Shown here in pieces: positions 1 to 5,313 of a stretch of DNA of 5,313 bases; within the stretch, counting starts at the first letter, position 1, and every line of letters begins with the position of its first letter. The notes below the pieces were generated by a model that saw only the letters and a program-made list of their open reading frames with translations, had not been told where the DNA came from and made no database searches. The stretch covers positions 1 to 5,313 of the forward strand of contig JAJZHT010000096.1 in the NCBI GenBank assembly GCA_021804455.1. The letters are read 5' to 3'. Both the position numbers and the translations under genes were made by a program. This stretch comes from Pseudomonadota bacterium (GTDB lineage Bacteria > Pseudomonadota > Alphaproteobacteria > Paracaedibacterales > CAIULA01).

Positions 1-72
1 TACTTGAAAAGCTACAAAAACGAATTAGGGTGGTAAAGTTCTTACGTAACTGTTTAGATAGGTAGAAACTTG

Positions 73-2403
73 TTAACCCCCCACCACCAAGCCTTTTTGA
101 TCCAGGTAAAGCATAACTTCTTGGGTACGGGGATGGTCCAGGCCAAAGGTGGCAATGTGCTTTTTCAGATAGGTTTGGGTTAACGATTCATCCCTGGTGT
201 CTGCTCCCAGTTTGACCAAACACGCATAAAGGGCACTGATATCATCAATCTTCTTTCCCTTAAGAATCTTGTCATAAATGGCTTCACTTTTTAGGTATTC
301 GGTCTTGGCCTCGGTAAACTGCTGTTGTTGATGCCAAAGTTTTCCTTGCTGCCAATGGGCAAAGGCCTGCAAACGGTGTTTATCCTTGCCTTGAAAGCAA
401 GAATCCAAGATGGCGATTCCTTTGTCCATCAACCTCTTAGCCTTTTCAAAATCTGCGGGAGGAGAAGCCAGAGCCATCCCCTGCAAAACATAAAGGCGAC
501 CAAAAAACATGTTATGGTTGTTTTCTCCATGAACTTCCCGACCATAGCGTTCCGCTGTTGCTAAAACTTTTTTGGCTTCTTCCTCTTCGCCTTTTTTTAA
601 CAAAGCCTCCGCCCATTGATTCAAAATGAAATAACGCATCGAAGGATAGAAAGTTTGCCGATCCAAAAGATCTTGGTAGTGGCGCACCTGGTCAATCGTT
701 TCTTGAAAACGCGCTTGATCATTCAAAACAATATTTTTGGCTAAGACAAAAAGGGCTTTATAGGCATCCGAAGAAGCCCTTTTAAAAAGCGACTCTCCCT
801 GTTCTATATAATCGGCCGCTTGGGCCGACAACCCCCTCAAAGAATGATATTGTGAAAGATTGGCAAGAATACGAAGATGCTCGTGTTTTAAATCAGGGGC
901 TTCTTTTACCAACTTCAGGGCTTTTAAGCCCCAATCAATGGCTTTCTCATAATCCGGGGATCGAATAGCAGCATAAAGAGATAAATTGGCATAATAGAGA
1001 ACCTGATCGGTTAAGGTTAAAGGAACCCCCTGGTGGAGGTCATGGTCCAGATGTTTTAACAGTTCTTCGGCTGCTGGAAAATCCCGAATCATTCCCACCA
1101 AAACATCCAAGCACCGAATCCGGAGTTGGGTTAAATCAGGATGATGATAGGATAAGTCCTCTGCTTCGCGAGAAAGCTTCAGCACATTTAAAAGGGGCGT
1201 ATTATCCGTTAAGATCATCGCCACATTTTTATCGGATTCATCGGTAAAAGACTTTTTTAAAGTGGCCGCTGCTTGACAGATTAAGGTTTGTTTAATTTGA
1301 GAGGGAAGCTGTGAAGCAAGGGTCGTTTGAATCAACTCCTGCATGGTTAAATAAGTCTCCTCATTTTTGGGGGTTTTATGAACCTCCACCAGGGAATAGT
1401 GTTGAATCTGGCGAATTAAGGTCATGATATCTGTCTTTAGTTTCTGATCCTCAGCCCAGCTTTCTATAAAGGAAAGAGGAATTTTATCTCGATGAAGCAG
1501 CGAAAGCAGCCCTAATAAGGCCAAGGCTTCGGTTGATTCTTTTTCCAATTCCTGCATGTTCATTTTAATGGCTGTCGTCAAATCCTTTTCATATTCATCA
1601 ACAGAACTGCCCAGTTTTTTACCGGTTCCTTGAGGCATCAAGCTTTTTTGTTGAGCATGTTTGAACAGATACTTTTGAATGGTCATACCGGGATAGCTTT
1701 TGATGTATTCAATGGACAAAGCAAGAGCAGCGGGACAATCTCCCAATCGTTGCGCCAACTCTTTCTTAAAAACCTCCGGCTCATGGGGTAAAAACGATGT
1801 AATGTATTTTAAAGAATTCTCACGACGAAAAGGTCTTACAGGAATTGTTTCAGAGGAAAAATGCCCATTTTTCGTAGTAATCAGAGTGTGAATGTTTTTG
1901 TCATGAGAGAAGACGATGTAATCTTCAATTTCGGGATAGGTTTGGGCATCATCAAAAATAATCAAACATTTCAGACGAGAGCGTCTTAGAGCCTCCTTCA
2001 CCCAATGAATCCAATGGTCTTGGCTTAACGTTCCTTTTAAATCTTTATCCAGTCGAAGGTGGTAAGCGACAGCCTGGGCAAAACGTGCGAATTGCGGTTT
2101 GAGGTACTGGTTTGCCCAAAACCACCATACCACATCATACTGAGCAAAGTTTTTATAGACGAATCGCTTGGCAATTTGTGTTTTACCAAACCCTTGAGGA
2201 CCCGTAAGGACGGCTGTTTTATGGGGCGAAGCTTTACATGCTTGGTCTACCAGCGCTAAAATTTCTTCACGCCCTACAAAATGGGGATTTTCATTCGGAA
2301 CATTCCAAACAGCAGGCAAAATGGTGCTCCTACCCATGGATGGGAAAAGGGCAAAACTTAAGAAGATTTTCAAGAATCTAGACGTTAAAAAGGGATACCA
2401 CAT
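73..2403 (-). CDS. NB-ARC (STAND) ATPase with C-terminal TPR repeats
   Basis: Signal-transduction ATPase of the STAND class, 776 residues from the ATG at 2403. Residues 1-23 are hydrophobic with R9 and K12 ahead of IFLSFALF, and SMG could be a signal peptidase I site. The NB-ARC core starts with NPHFVGREE (39-47). Walker A is GPQGFGKT (68-75), Walker B is LIIFDD (147-152), a sensor-1-like strand is LITTK (174-178), and a GLPL-like motif is GDCPAALAL (221-229). A winged-helix region follows (about 290-365), where the MHD-type motif reads TMQEL. From about 465 to 755 roughly seven TPR-like helical pairs follow, for example around 470-497, 590-623 and 680-713. Known family members act as nucleotide-dependent switches, with the repeats sensing a ligand or partner. 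No separate effector domain is visible. The frame overlaps the upstream membrane-protein gene by 26 bp, so co-transcription is likely. The ATG has only a weak ribosome site; a TTG at 2319 (residue 29) has a better one. Family call is firm, biological role unknown. Confidence 0.88.
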   Translation of the reverse strand: MWYPFLTSRFLKIFLSFALFPSMGRSTILPAVWNVPNENPHFVGREEILALVDQACKASPHKTAVLTGPQGFGKTQIAKRFVYKNFAQYDVVWWFWANQYLKPQFARFAQAVAYHLRLDKDLKGTLSQDHWIHWVKEALRRSRLKCLIIFDDAQTYPEIEDYIVFSHDKNIHTLITTKNGHFSSETIPVRPFRRENSLKYITSFLPHEPEVFKKELAQRLGDCPAALALSIEYIKSYPGMTIQKYLFKHAQQKSLMPQGTGKKLGSSVDEYEKDLTTAIKMNMQELEKESTEALALLGLLSLLHRDKIPLSFIESWAEDQKLKTDIMTLIRQIQHYSLVEVHKTPKNEETYLTMQELIQTTLASQLPSQIKQTLICQAAATLKKSFTDESDKNVAMILTDNTPLLNVLKLSREAEDLSYHHPDLTQLRIRCLDVLVGMIRDFPAAEELLKHLDHDLHQGVPLTLTDQVLYYANLSLYAAIRSPDYEKAIDWGLKALKLVKEAPDLKHEHLRILANLSQYHSLRGLSAQAADYIEQGESLFKRASSDAYKALFVLAKNIVLNDQARFQETIDQVRHYQDLLDRQTFYPSMRYFILNQWAEALLKKGEEEEAKKVLATAERYGREVHGENNHNMFFGRLYVLQGMALASPPADFEKAKRLMDKGIAILDSCFQGKDKHRLQAFAHWQQGKLWHQQQQFTEAKTEYLKSEAIYDKILKGKKIDDISALYACLVKLGADTRDESLTQTYLKKHIATFGLDHPRTQEVMLYLDQKGLVVGG
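2317..2331 (-). promoter_or_regulatory. Shine-Dalgarno plus alternative TTG start of the STAND gene
   Basis: On the minus strand AGGAG (2327-2331) lies 7 nt before a TTG (2317-2319) in frame with the ATPase at residue 29. The long ATG start at 2403 has GGAAG only about 15 nt upstream, and the ATG at 2337 has none. If this site is used, the product is 748 residues, lacks the hydrophobic N-terminus and begins just before the conserved VPNENPHFVGREE stretch. Spacing and strength are seen directly; use of the site is inferred. Confidence 0.4.
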
Positions 2404-3910
2404 TATTTTTTACAATTTCTTCCGCAGGCGTGGGAAAGACAAGGCACATTATATTCATTCCTGAAGACTCGTAAACACCTTGATATCCCAGTCCATTTTC
2501 CCGACAGGTACTTTGGAACCTATCATCGGTTAAAAATAAATCAAAGGATTTTTTGATAAATTTCTCTAAATTCCCAACACTCTGGTAACCCTGATCTTTG
2601 ACAATGAAATGAAGGGCATGATCCTTTCTTTCGATAGAAAGTGATACCACACCTTCTTTCGGTACACGATGAAGGGCCTTTCCAAGGATATTGGCCAAAA
2701 GGAATTCAATGAACAGGCGATCCCCCTGAATACAAGGTAGGTTTTCAGGAAAATTTTGTTCAAGGGTAATCTTGGATTTGTAAATTTTTTCCTGGAAAAG
2801 GTTGGCGCTATGAGCAATCAAAGCTGTTAGATTGATAGACTCGGTATTTTCTGGCCTCCAAGCTCCAAGAGAAAGCGATCGCACTTCTTTCAGGCATTGG
2901 TCCATCATATGAAGACCTTCTTTTTCCGAAATCGACAGGGTTGGGTTCGTATAAGATTGCTGCAGCACGTCAAGGGATAAAGCAACCCATTGAGCTCTTT
3001 CTTGCTGACGCTGGTGAATCGCCTGTTGCAATCTTCCCAAAGCTTGTCGAGATGTTTGAATACTTTGACTCAGTTTTTGATTTTCAGCCAGTTGGCTGTT
3101 TGCTCTGTCAAGTTTTTGCTCAGCAGCTGATAAAACATGCGTCAAGGTTAGAACCCGATTGTTAAGAGTTTGTTGCAGACGGTTTTGTTTCTTATTGAGA
3201 ATTCCTGCACCTGCCGATAATACTATAAAAGCCAATCCCATCAAAAAACTGTACCTTTGCTTTTCTTGCTGACCATAGGCCCACCCAGAAAGAGGAGGCC
3301 TTTTAAAAAACATATCGGGATCTTTAAAGTCTAAAAAACTTTTGTTAAGGGCTATTGTTGAAGAAGGATTCAAAAAGGATTGAAAAGCTTCAAGGGTGAT
3401 TTGGATTTCCAAAACATCCTCTTGCGCCACAAGCATCCTGATTTTTATCACTCCCTCTTGGTTTTGGATACCATACTTTTGATGAGAACAAAGAGCTCCT
3501 AAAGGAGTTGGCGTTTCTAAAGGTTTAACAGCAAAACGATCCATCGCATACATCGGGGCTGTTCTTTTCTCATAAAGAACCCTTTGAAACGGTAAAACCG
3601 TGGTATCAAGCATCAGATGCGTTAAAGAAATCAAAATATTTTGAAGGGTTTGGGGATCTTTTCTCGTGGCTTCAAGACGTGCTTGAGTCAGAGTTAAATA
3701 GGACGTTAAATCTCGAAGGAAATGCTCAACTTTATAGTGAAGTTTTTCTTTTTCCTGTTGTTGGGATTGTTGGTAAGACTGTCTGTAAAAAACGTATTCA
3801 AGGACAAACCCCAGGCTGCTTATACCTACAGCTAACAGGAATAGAACCATCTGTTGGCGCCACCAGGATGGTGATGTAGATGGATGGTCTTGAAGTGTTG
3901 TTTGGCTCAA
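2378..3910 (-). CDS. Membrane histidine-kinase-like protein, probable pseudokinase
   Basis: Two-TM sensor with kinase layout, 510 residues from the TTG at 3910. This start is preferred because AAGGGG sits 6 nt upstream; a TTG at 3970 and an ATG at 3934 in the same frame lack good ribosome sites and would give 530 and 518 residues. TM1 is about 21-40 and TM2 about 220-238. Between them is a periplasmic domain of about 180 residues that I do not recognise. A Gln-rich helical linker, probably coiled coil, spans about 240-305. At 304-318, ERAQWVALSLDVLQQ resembles the HisKA_3 pattern ERxxxAxxLHDxLxQ, with Leu313 where the phosphorylated His should be. The ATPase-like domain (about 360-495) keeps GD before the N box and the first N-box Asn (N407), but the Mg-binding Asn is Lys411. 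G1 is DQGYQ (439-443), missing the second Gly; G2 keeps GLGY (473-476). Phosphotransfer is therefore unlikely. The gene overlaps the downstream STAND ATPase gene, and no response regulator is present nearby. Confidence 0.82.
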   Translation of the reverse strand: MSQTTLQDHPSTSPSWWRQQMVLFLLAVGISSLGFVLEYVFYRQSYQQSQQQEKEKLHYKVEHFLRDLTSYLTLTQARLEATRKDPQTLQNILISLTHLMLDTTVLPFQRVLYEKRTAPMYAMDRFAVKPLETPTPLGALCSHQKYGIQNQEGVIKIRMLVAQEDVLEIQITLEAFQSFLNPSSTIALNKSFLDFKDPDMFFKRPPLSGWAYGQQEKQRYSFLMGLAFIVLSAGAGILNKKQNRLQQTLNNRVLTLTHVLSAAEQKLDRANSQLAENQKLSQSIQTSRQALGRLQQAIHQRQQERAQWVALSLDVLQQSYTNPTLSISEKEGLHMMDQCLKEVRSLSLGAWRPENTESINLTALIAHSANLFQEKIYKSKITLEQNFPENLPCIQGDRLFIEFLLANILGKALHRVPKEGVVSLSIERKDHALHFIVKDQGYQSVGNLEKFIKKSFDLFLTDDRFQSTCRENGLGYQGVYESSGMNIMCLVFPTPAEEIVKNNVVSLFNV

Positions 3911-3922
3911 GATGTTCCCCTT
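3908..3922 (-). promoter_or_regulatory. Shine-Dalgarno deciding the TTG start of the kinase-like gene
   Basis: AAGGGG (3917-3922, minus strand) is spaced 6 nt from TTG at 3908-3910. The two upstream in-frame candidates, TTG 3970 and ATG 3934, lack a site at usable spacing. The putative -10 box at 3933-3938 also overlaps the ATG at 3934, which agrees with the shorter start. Confidence 0.5.
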
Positions 3923-3932
3923 TATGCAACCC

Positions 3933-3961
3933 ATCCTAGAAGCGTACAATTGACTCGACAA
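3933..3961 (-). promoter_or_regulatory. Candidate sigma-70 promoter for the pseudokinase-STAND operon
   Basis: On the minus strand TTGTCG (3956-3961) and TAGGAT (3933-3938) are separated by 17 bp; each matches its consensus at 4 of 6 positions. Transcription would start near 3926, leaving a short leader that contains the AAGGGG ribosome site before the TTG at 3910. The match is modest, and AT-rich DNA nearby offers other possibilities. Confidence 0.35.
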
Positions 3962-4059
3962 AAATTTCAAATAATTTTATTAAGATTAAACAAAAAAATA
4001 ATAAAATATTACGAAGTAAACCCTTTTATCCTTCCCATTAATTTTTTGGTTAAAGAGGC

Positions 4060-4088
4060 TTGACTGAATATAGCAAAATAGCTATATT
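4060..4088 (+). promoter_or_regulatory. Strong sigma-70 promoter of the toxin-antitoxin operon
   Basis: TTGACT (4060-4065, 5 of 6 to consensus) and TATATT (4083-4088, 5 of 6) are separated by exactly 17 bp. The expected transcription start, about 7-8 nt past the -10 box, falls at 4095-4096, on the A of the toxin ATG. The TTG of the -35 box can also be read in frame as a start codon, extending the toxin by 12 residues. I reject that reading because AAAGAGG (4052-4058) is only one base away from it and the promoter explains the sequence better. Confidence 0.65.
4067..4088. promoter_or_regulatory. Perfect inverted-repeat operator overlapping the promoter
   Basis: AATATAGC (4067-4074) and GCTATATT (4081-4088) are perfect 8-bp inverted repeats around a 6-bp spacer. 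They fill the promoter spacer and the -10 box. This is where an XRE-type antitoxin dimer, or the toxin-antitoxin complex, would bind to block RNA polymerase. The repeat is seen directly; binding by the antitoxin encoded at 4413-4697 is inferred from how such operons usually autoregulate. Confidence 0.65.
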
Positions 4089-4095
4089 AATGGGT

Positions 4096-4416
4096 ATGAG
4101 CTGGAGAATTGTTGTTCACCCAAAGGCCTTACAGGAACTGGAGGACCTTCCCGTTTTGATGCGGGCTAGGTTGACGCGTCTTTTAGAAGCCATGCAAAAA
4201 GCCGGACCTTTAGCTTTTCGCGAGCCCCACGTCAAAAGTCTTGGGCACAAGTTATGGGAAATTCGCCTCAAAAGCCAAGAAGGGATGGGCCGTGTTATTT
4301 ATATAACCTTAACCGACCAAAGGTTAGGGATCCTTCATGCTTTTGTTAAGAAAACGCAAAAAACACCTTTAAGGGCTCTGGACTGTGCTTACCAACGTCT
4401 TAAGGAGATAGAATGA
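4096..4416 (+). CDS. RelE/HigB-type toxin (phage Gp49-like family)
   Basis: Probable ribosome-dependent mRNA interferase of a type II toxin-antitoxin module, 106 residues from the ATG at 4096. Family hallmarks are the start SWRIVVHPKA, the central helices with LPVLMRARL, then KSLGHKLWEIRLK, the GRVIY strand with its conserved Arg, and the C-terminal ILHAFVKKTQKTP followed by an Ala-Arg-rich helix. The length is usual for the family. The stop overlaps the antitoxin start as ATGA, so translation is coupled; toxin-first order is common in HigBA-like and Gp49/XRE pairs. In-frame alternatives are ATG 4090 and TTG 4060, but both lie at or upstream of the predicted transcription start. No ribosome site precedes the ATG at 4096, so the message may be leaderless. 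The family is clear; target and toxicity are inferred. Confidence 0.9.
   Translation: MSWRIVVHPKALQELEDLPVLMRARLTRLLEAMQKAGPLAFREPHVKSLGHKLWEIRLKSQEGMGRVIYITLTDQRLGILHAFVKKTQKTPLRALDCAYQRLKEIE
4402..4415 (+). promoter_or_regulatory. Strong Shine-Dalgarno of the antitoxin inside the toxin gene
   Basis: AAGGAGA (4402-4408) lies 4 nt before the ATG at 4413, within the last toxin codons. It is the best ribosome site in the window and contrasts with the absence of one before the toxin. This would favour excess antitoxin from the same message. Confidence 0.7.
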
Positions 4417-4697
4417 TAACCTCGTGGACAGACTTTGATTATGTTAAGAAAAAGTGGCTTAAGGATCCTGCTTTTCAAAAGGCTTATGAGGAGCTAGCTT
4501 TTGAATATAAAATTGCCTTAGAGCTGATTCATGCCCGTTCAAAATCGGGGTTAACCCAAGAAGAATTGGCACAAAAAATGGGTACCACCCAATCGGTTAT
4601 CGCTCGACTAGAGTCAGGGAAAACTCTGCCCAGTCTTAAAACACTTTACAAGTATGCTCAGGCAACAGGAGGTCACGTACACCTTCACATCCGTTAA
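4413..4697 (+). CDS. XRE-family (HigA-like) antitoxin
   Basis: DNA-binding antitoxin of 94 residues that should neutralise the toxin encoded just upstream and repress the shared promoter. The first 45 residues are helical and charged (YVKKKWLKDPAFQKAYEEL) and probably contact the toxin. The helix-turn-helix covers about 47-86: LTQEELAQKMG, then the recognition helix TTQSVIARLESG and the LPSLKTLYKYAQATG helix. A short strand, GGHVHLHIR, ends the protein. The 4-bp overlap with the toxin and its own strong ribosome site mark a two-gene operon. The likely operator is the palindrome at 4067-4088. Family assignment is secure; toxin binding is inferred from gene pairing. Confidence 0.92.
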   Translation: MITSWTDFDYVKKKWLKDPAFQKAYEELAFEYKIALELIHARSKSGLTQEELAQKMGTTQSVIARLESGKTLPSLKTLYKYAQATGGHVHLHIR

Positions 4698-4710
4698 ACA
4701 AACAGGGGCC

Positions 4711-5313
4711 TTAAGATTGAGACGAAGGATTTGTTGGAATCAAAGCGCCCAATTTATCACTAAAAAGGCCCGTCGCTTGGCGTAAAGCCTCATCCGCTAG
4801 GTGAGCATAACGCTGAGTCGTAGAGGCCTGAGTATGACCTAAAAGCTTCCCTACAATGCTTAAGCTTAGGCCACTGGACACCAAATGAGAAGCATACGTA
4901 TGGCGCAGGTCGTGAACACGCAGGTTTTCCAATTGTGCTTTTTTTAACACCGTTTTCCAAAAGGTTTTGATTTCTTTTAAAGGCTGTTTTCCCCCGTGCC
5001 CTGGAAAAAGATAAGTAGAAGAGGGGAAGAGTGTTTTCACCTGAAGCAAAACTTCCAAAGCTTTTTCCGATAAAGGAAGATGTTCTTGTTTCTTTTGTTT
5101 GGTTAAATGAGAAGGTTTGGTCCAAATGCCTTTTTCTAAATCAAATTGATCCCAGGTCGCTTGCAAAGTTTCTCCCTTGCGAGCTCCCGTGAGCAGCAGG
5201 AATTTAAAAACATAAGCGGTGAGATGTTCGGGATATTGGTCAAGAACAGCCCATAATCTTTGGATCTCCTCATTATCAAGCCAGCGTTCCCGTTTATGTT
5301 CTTGGTATCGAGA
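4711..5313 (-). CDS. Tyrosine recombinase/integrase, N-terminus beyond window
   Basis: C-terminal 200 residues of a site-specific tyrosine recombinase; the reading frame is open to the right edge, so the N-terminal DNA-binding part lies outside. Counting from the edge, the catalytic residues are Arg45 in LLTGARKGE, probable Lys72 in the beta-hairpin LTKQKKQEHLPLS, His134 and Arg137 in HDLRHTYASH, His160 in LLGHTQ and the nucleophile Tyr169 in TTQRYAHL. All five motifs are intact, so the visible domain looks active. A TTG at 5166 would start an ORF inside the catalytic domain, after Arg45, and is not the real start. The tail after Tyr169 (about 31 residues) suits phage- or island-type integrases. 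It faces the antitoxin gene tail to tail with a 13-bp gap and no clear terminator between. No attachment site can be located from this window. Confidence 0.93.
   Translation of the reverse strand, partial: SRYQEHKRERWLDNEEIQRLWAVLDQYPEHLTAYVFKFLLLTGARKGETLQATWDQFDLEKGIWTKPSHLTKQKKQEHLPLSEKALEVLLQVKTLFPSSTYLFPGHGGKQPLKEIKTFWKTVLKKAQLENLRVHDLRHTYASHLVSSGLSLSIVGKLLGHTQASTTQRYAHLADEALRQATGLFSDKLGALIPTNPSSQS

Larger units (their letters stand above)
3911..4095. other. AT-rich divergent intergenic region
   Basis: It separates the minus-strand sensor-STAND operon from the plus-strand toxin-antitoxin operon. The middle (about 3961-4020) is very A/T rich, with runs of A and T. I see no RNA gene, no tRNA-like attachment site and no convincing hairpin terminator. 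The two promoter candidates and the toxin operator lie at its ends. Confidence 0.6.

Noticed and set aside
1..72. Possible terminator or attachment site downstream of the STAND gene
   Set aside because: Only a short TTACGTAA palindrome is present, with no stem-loop plus T-run and no tRNA-like sequence.
325..564. Plus-strand open frame of 79 codons inside the TPR region
   Set aside because: Lies opposite the well-supported ATPase frame and has no recognisable domain; likewise the plus-strand frames at 1700-1891, 2059-2259, 2941-3165 and 3679-3879 are shadows.
2566..2817. Minus-strand 83-codon frame inside the kinase-like gene
   Set aside because: It is in another frame of a gene with clear HATPase-like motifs and shows no domain of its own.
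3950..3977. Second plus-strand promoter TTGACT-16-TAATTT ahead of the toxin
   Set aside because: The -10 match is weak and lies in an A/T-rich tract where such matches arise by chance; the 4060-4088 promoter is much better.
4060..4095. Twelve-residue N-terminal extension of the toxin from TTG 4060
   Set aside because: The TTG is part of a near-consensus -35 box and the extension would translate the operator palindrome; the family normally starts near SWRIVVHP.
4705..4771. GGGCCTT/AAGGCCC inverted repeat near the convergent gene ends as a terminator
   Set aside because: The arms are only 7 bp and about 52 bp apart within integrase coding sequence, with no adjoining T-run; probably chance.
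4790..5125. Minus-strand 111-codon frame within the integrase
   Set aside because: It overlaps the integrase frame that carries all catalytic motifs; the composition looks like an out-of-frame reading.

Overview
The window is about 5.3 kb of bacterial DNA of low-to-middling GC (roughly 40-45% by eye). Its style is that of an accessory region: a sensor plus STAND-ATPase operon, a toxin-antitoxin pair and a tyrosine recombinase. The integrase, the toxin-antitoxin pair and the NB-ARC/TPR protein resemble what is common in alphaproteobacterial intracellular symbionts (Holosporales, Paracaedibacter-like). That placement is an impression from protein style, not a computed result.

Layout, left to right. 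Positions 1-72 hold no gene and no convincing terminator. Positions 73-2403 (minus) encode a 776-residue NB-ARC (STAND) P-loop ATPase with a C-terminal array of about seven TPR-like repeats. Positions 2378-3910 (minus) lie upstream of it in the same operon and encode a two-TM membrane protein with a histidine-kinase architecture. This protein lacks the phosphoacceptor histidine and the Mg-binding asparagine of the N box, so it looks like a pseudokinase. The two reading frames overlap by 26 bp if the longer ATPase start is used. Positions 3911-4095 are an AT-rich divergent intergenic region with a promoter candidate for each side. Positions 4096-4416 and 4413-4697 (plus) are a type II toxin-antitoxin pair (RelE/HigB-type toxin first, XRE antitoxin second, ATGA overlap). 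They are driven by a near-consensus promoter whose spacer and -10 box are covered by a perfect 8-bp inverted repeat. Positions 4711-5313 (minus) are the C-terminal 200 residues of a tyrosine recombinase that runs off the right edge and converges on the antitoxin with a 13-bp gap.

How it fits together. The toxin-antitoxin pair should repress itself through the palindrome and may stabilise the island that the integrase moves. The most unusual part is the minus-strand operon. A membrane protein with a periplasmic domain and a probably dead kinase core is co-encoded with a STAND ATPase, and no response regulator is visible. A plausible reading is a non-phosphorelay signalling pair, in which the pseudokinase senses and the NB-ARC/TPR protein switches or assembles. 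The ATPase has two competing starts: one would give it a signal-peptide-like N-terminus, the other would make it plainly cytosolic.
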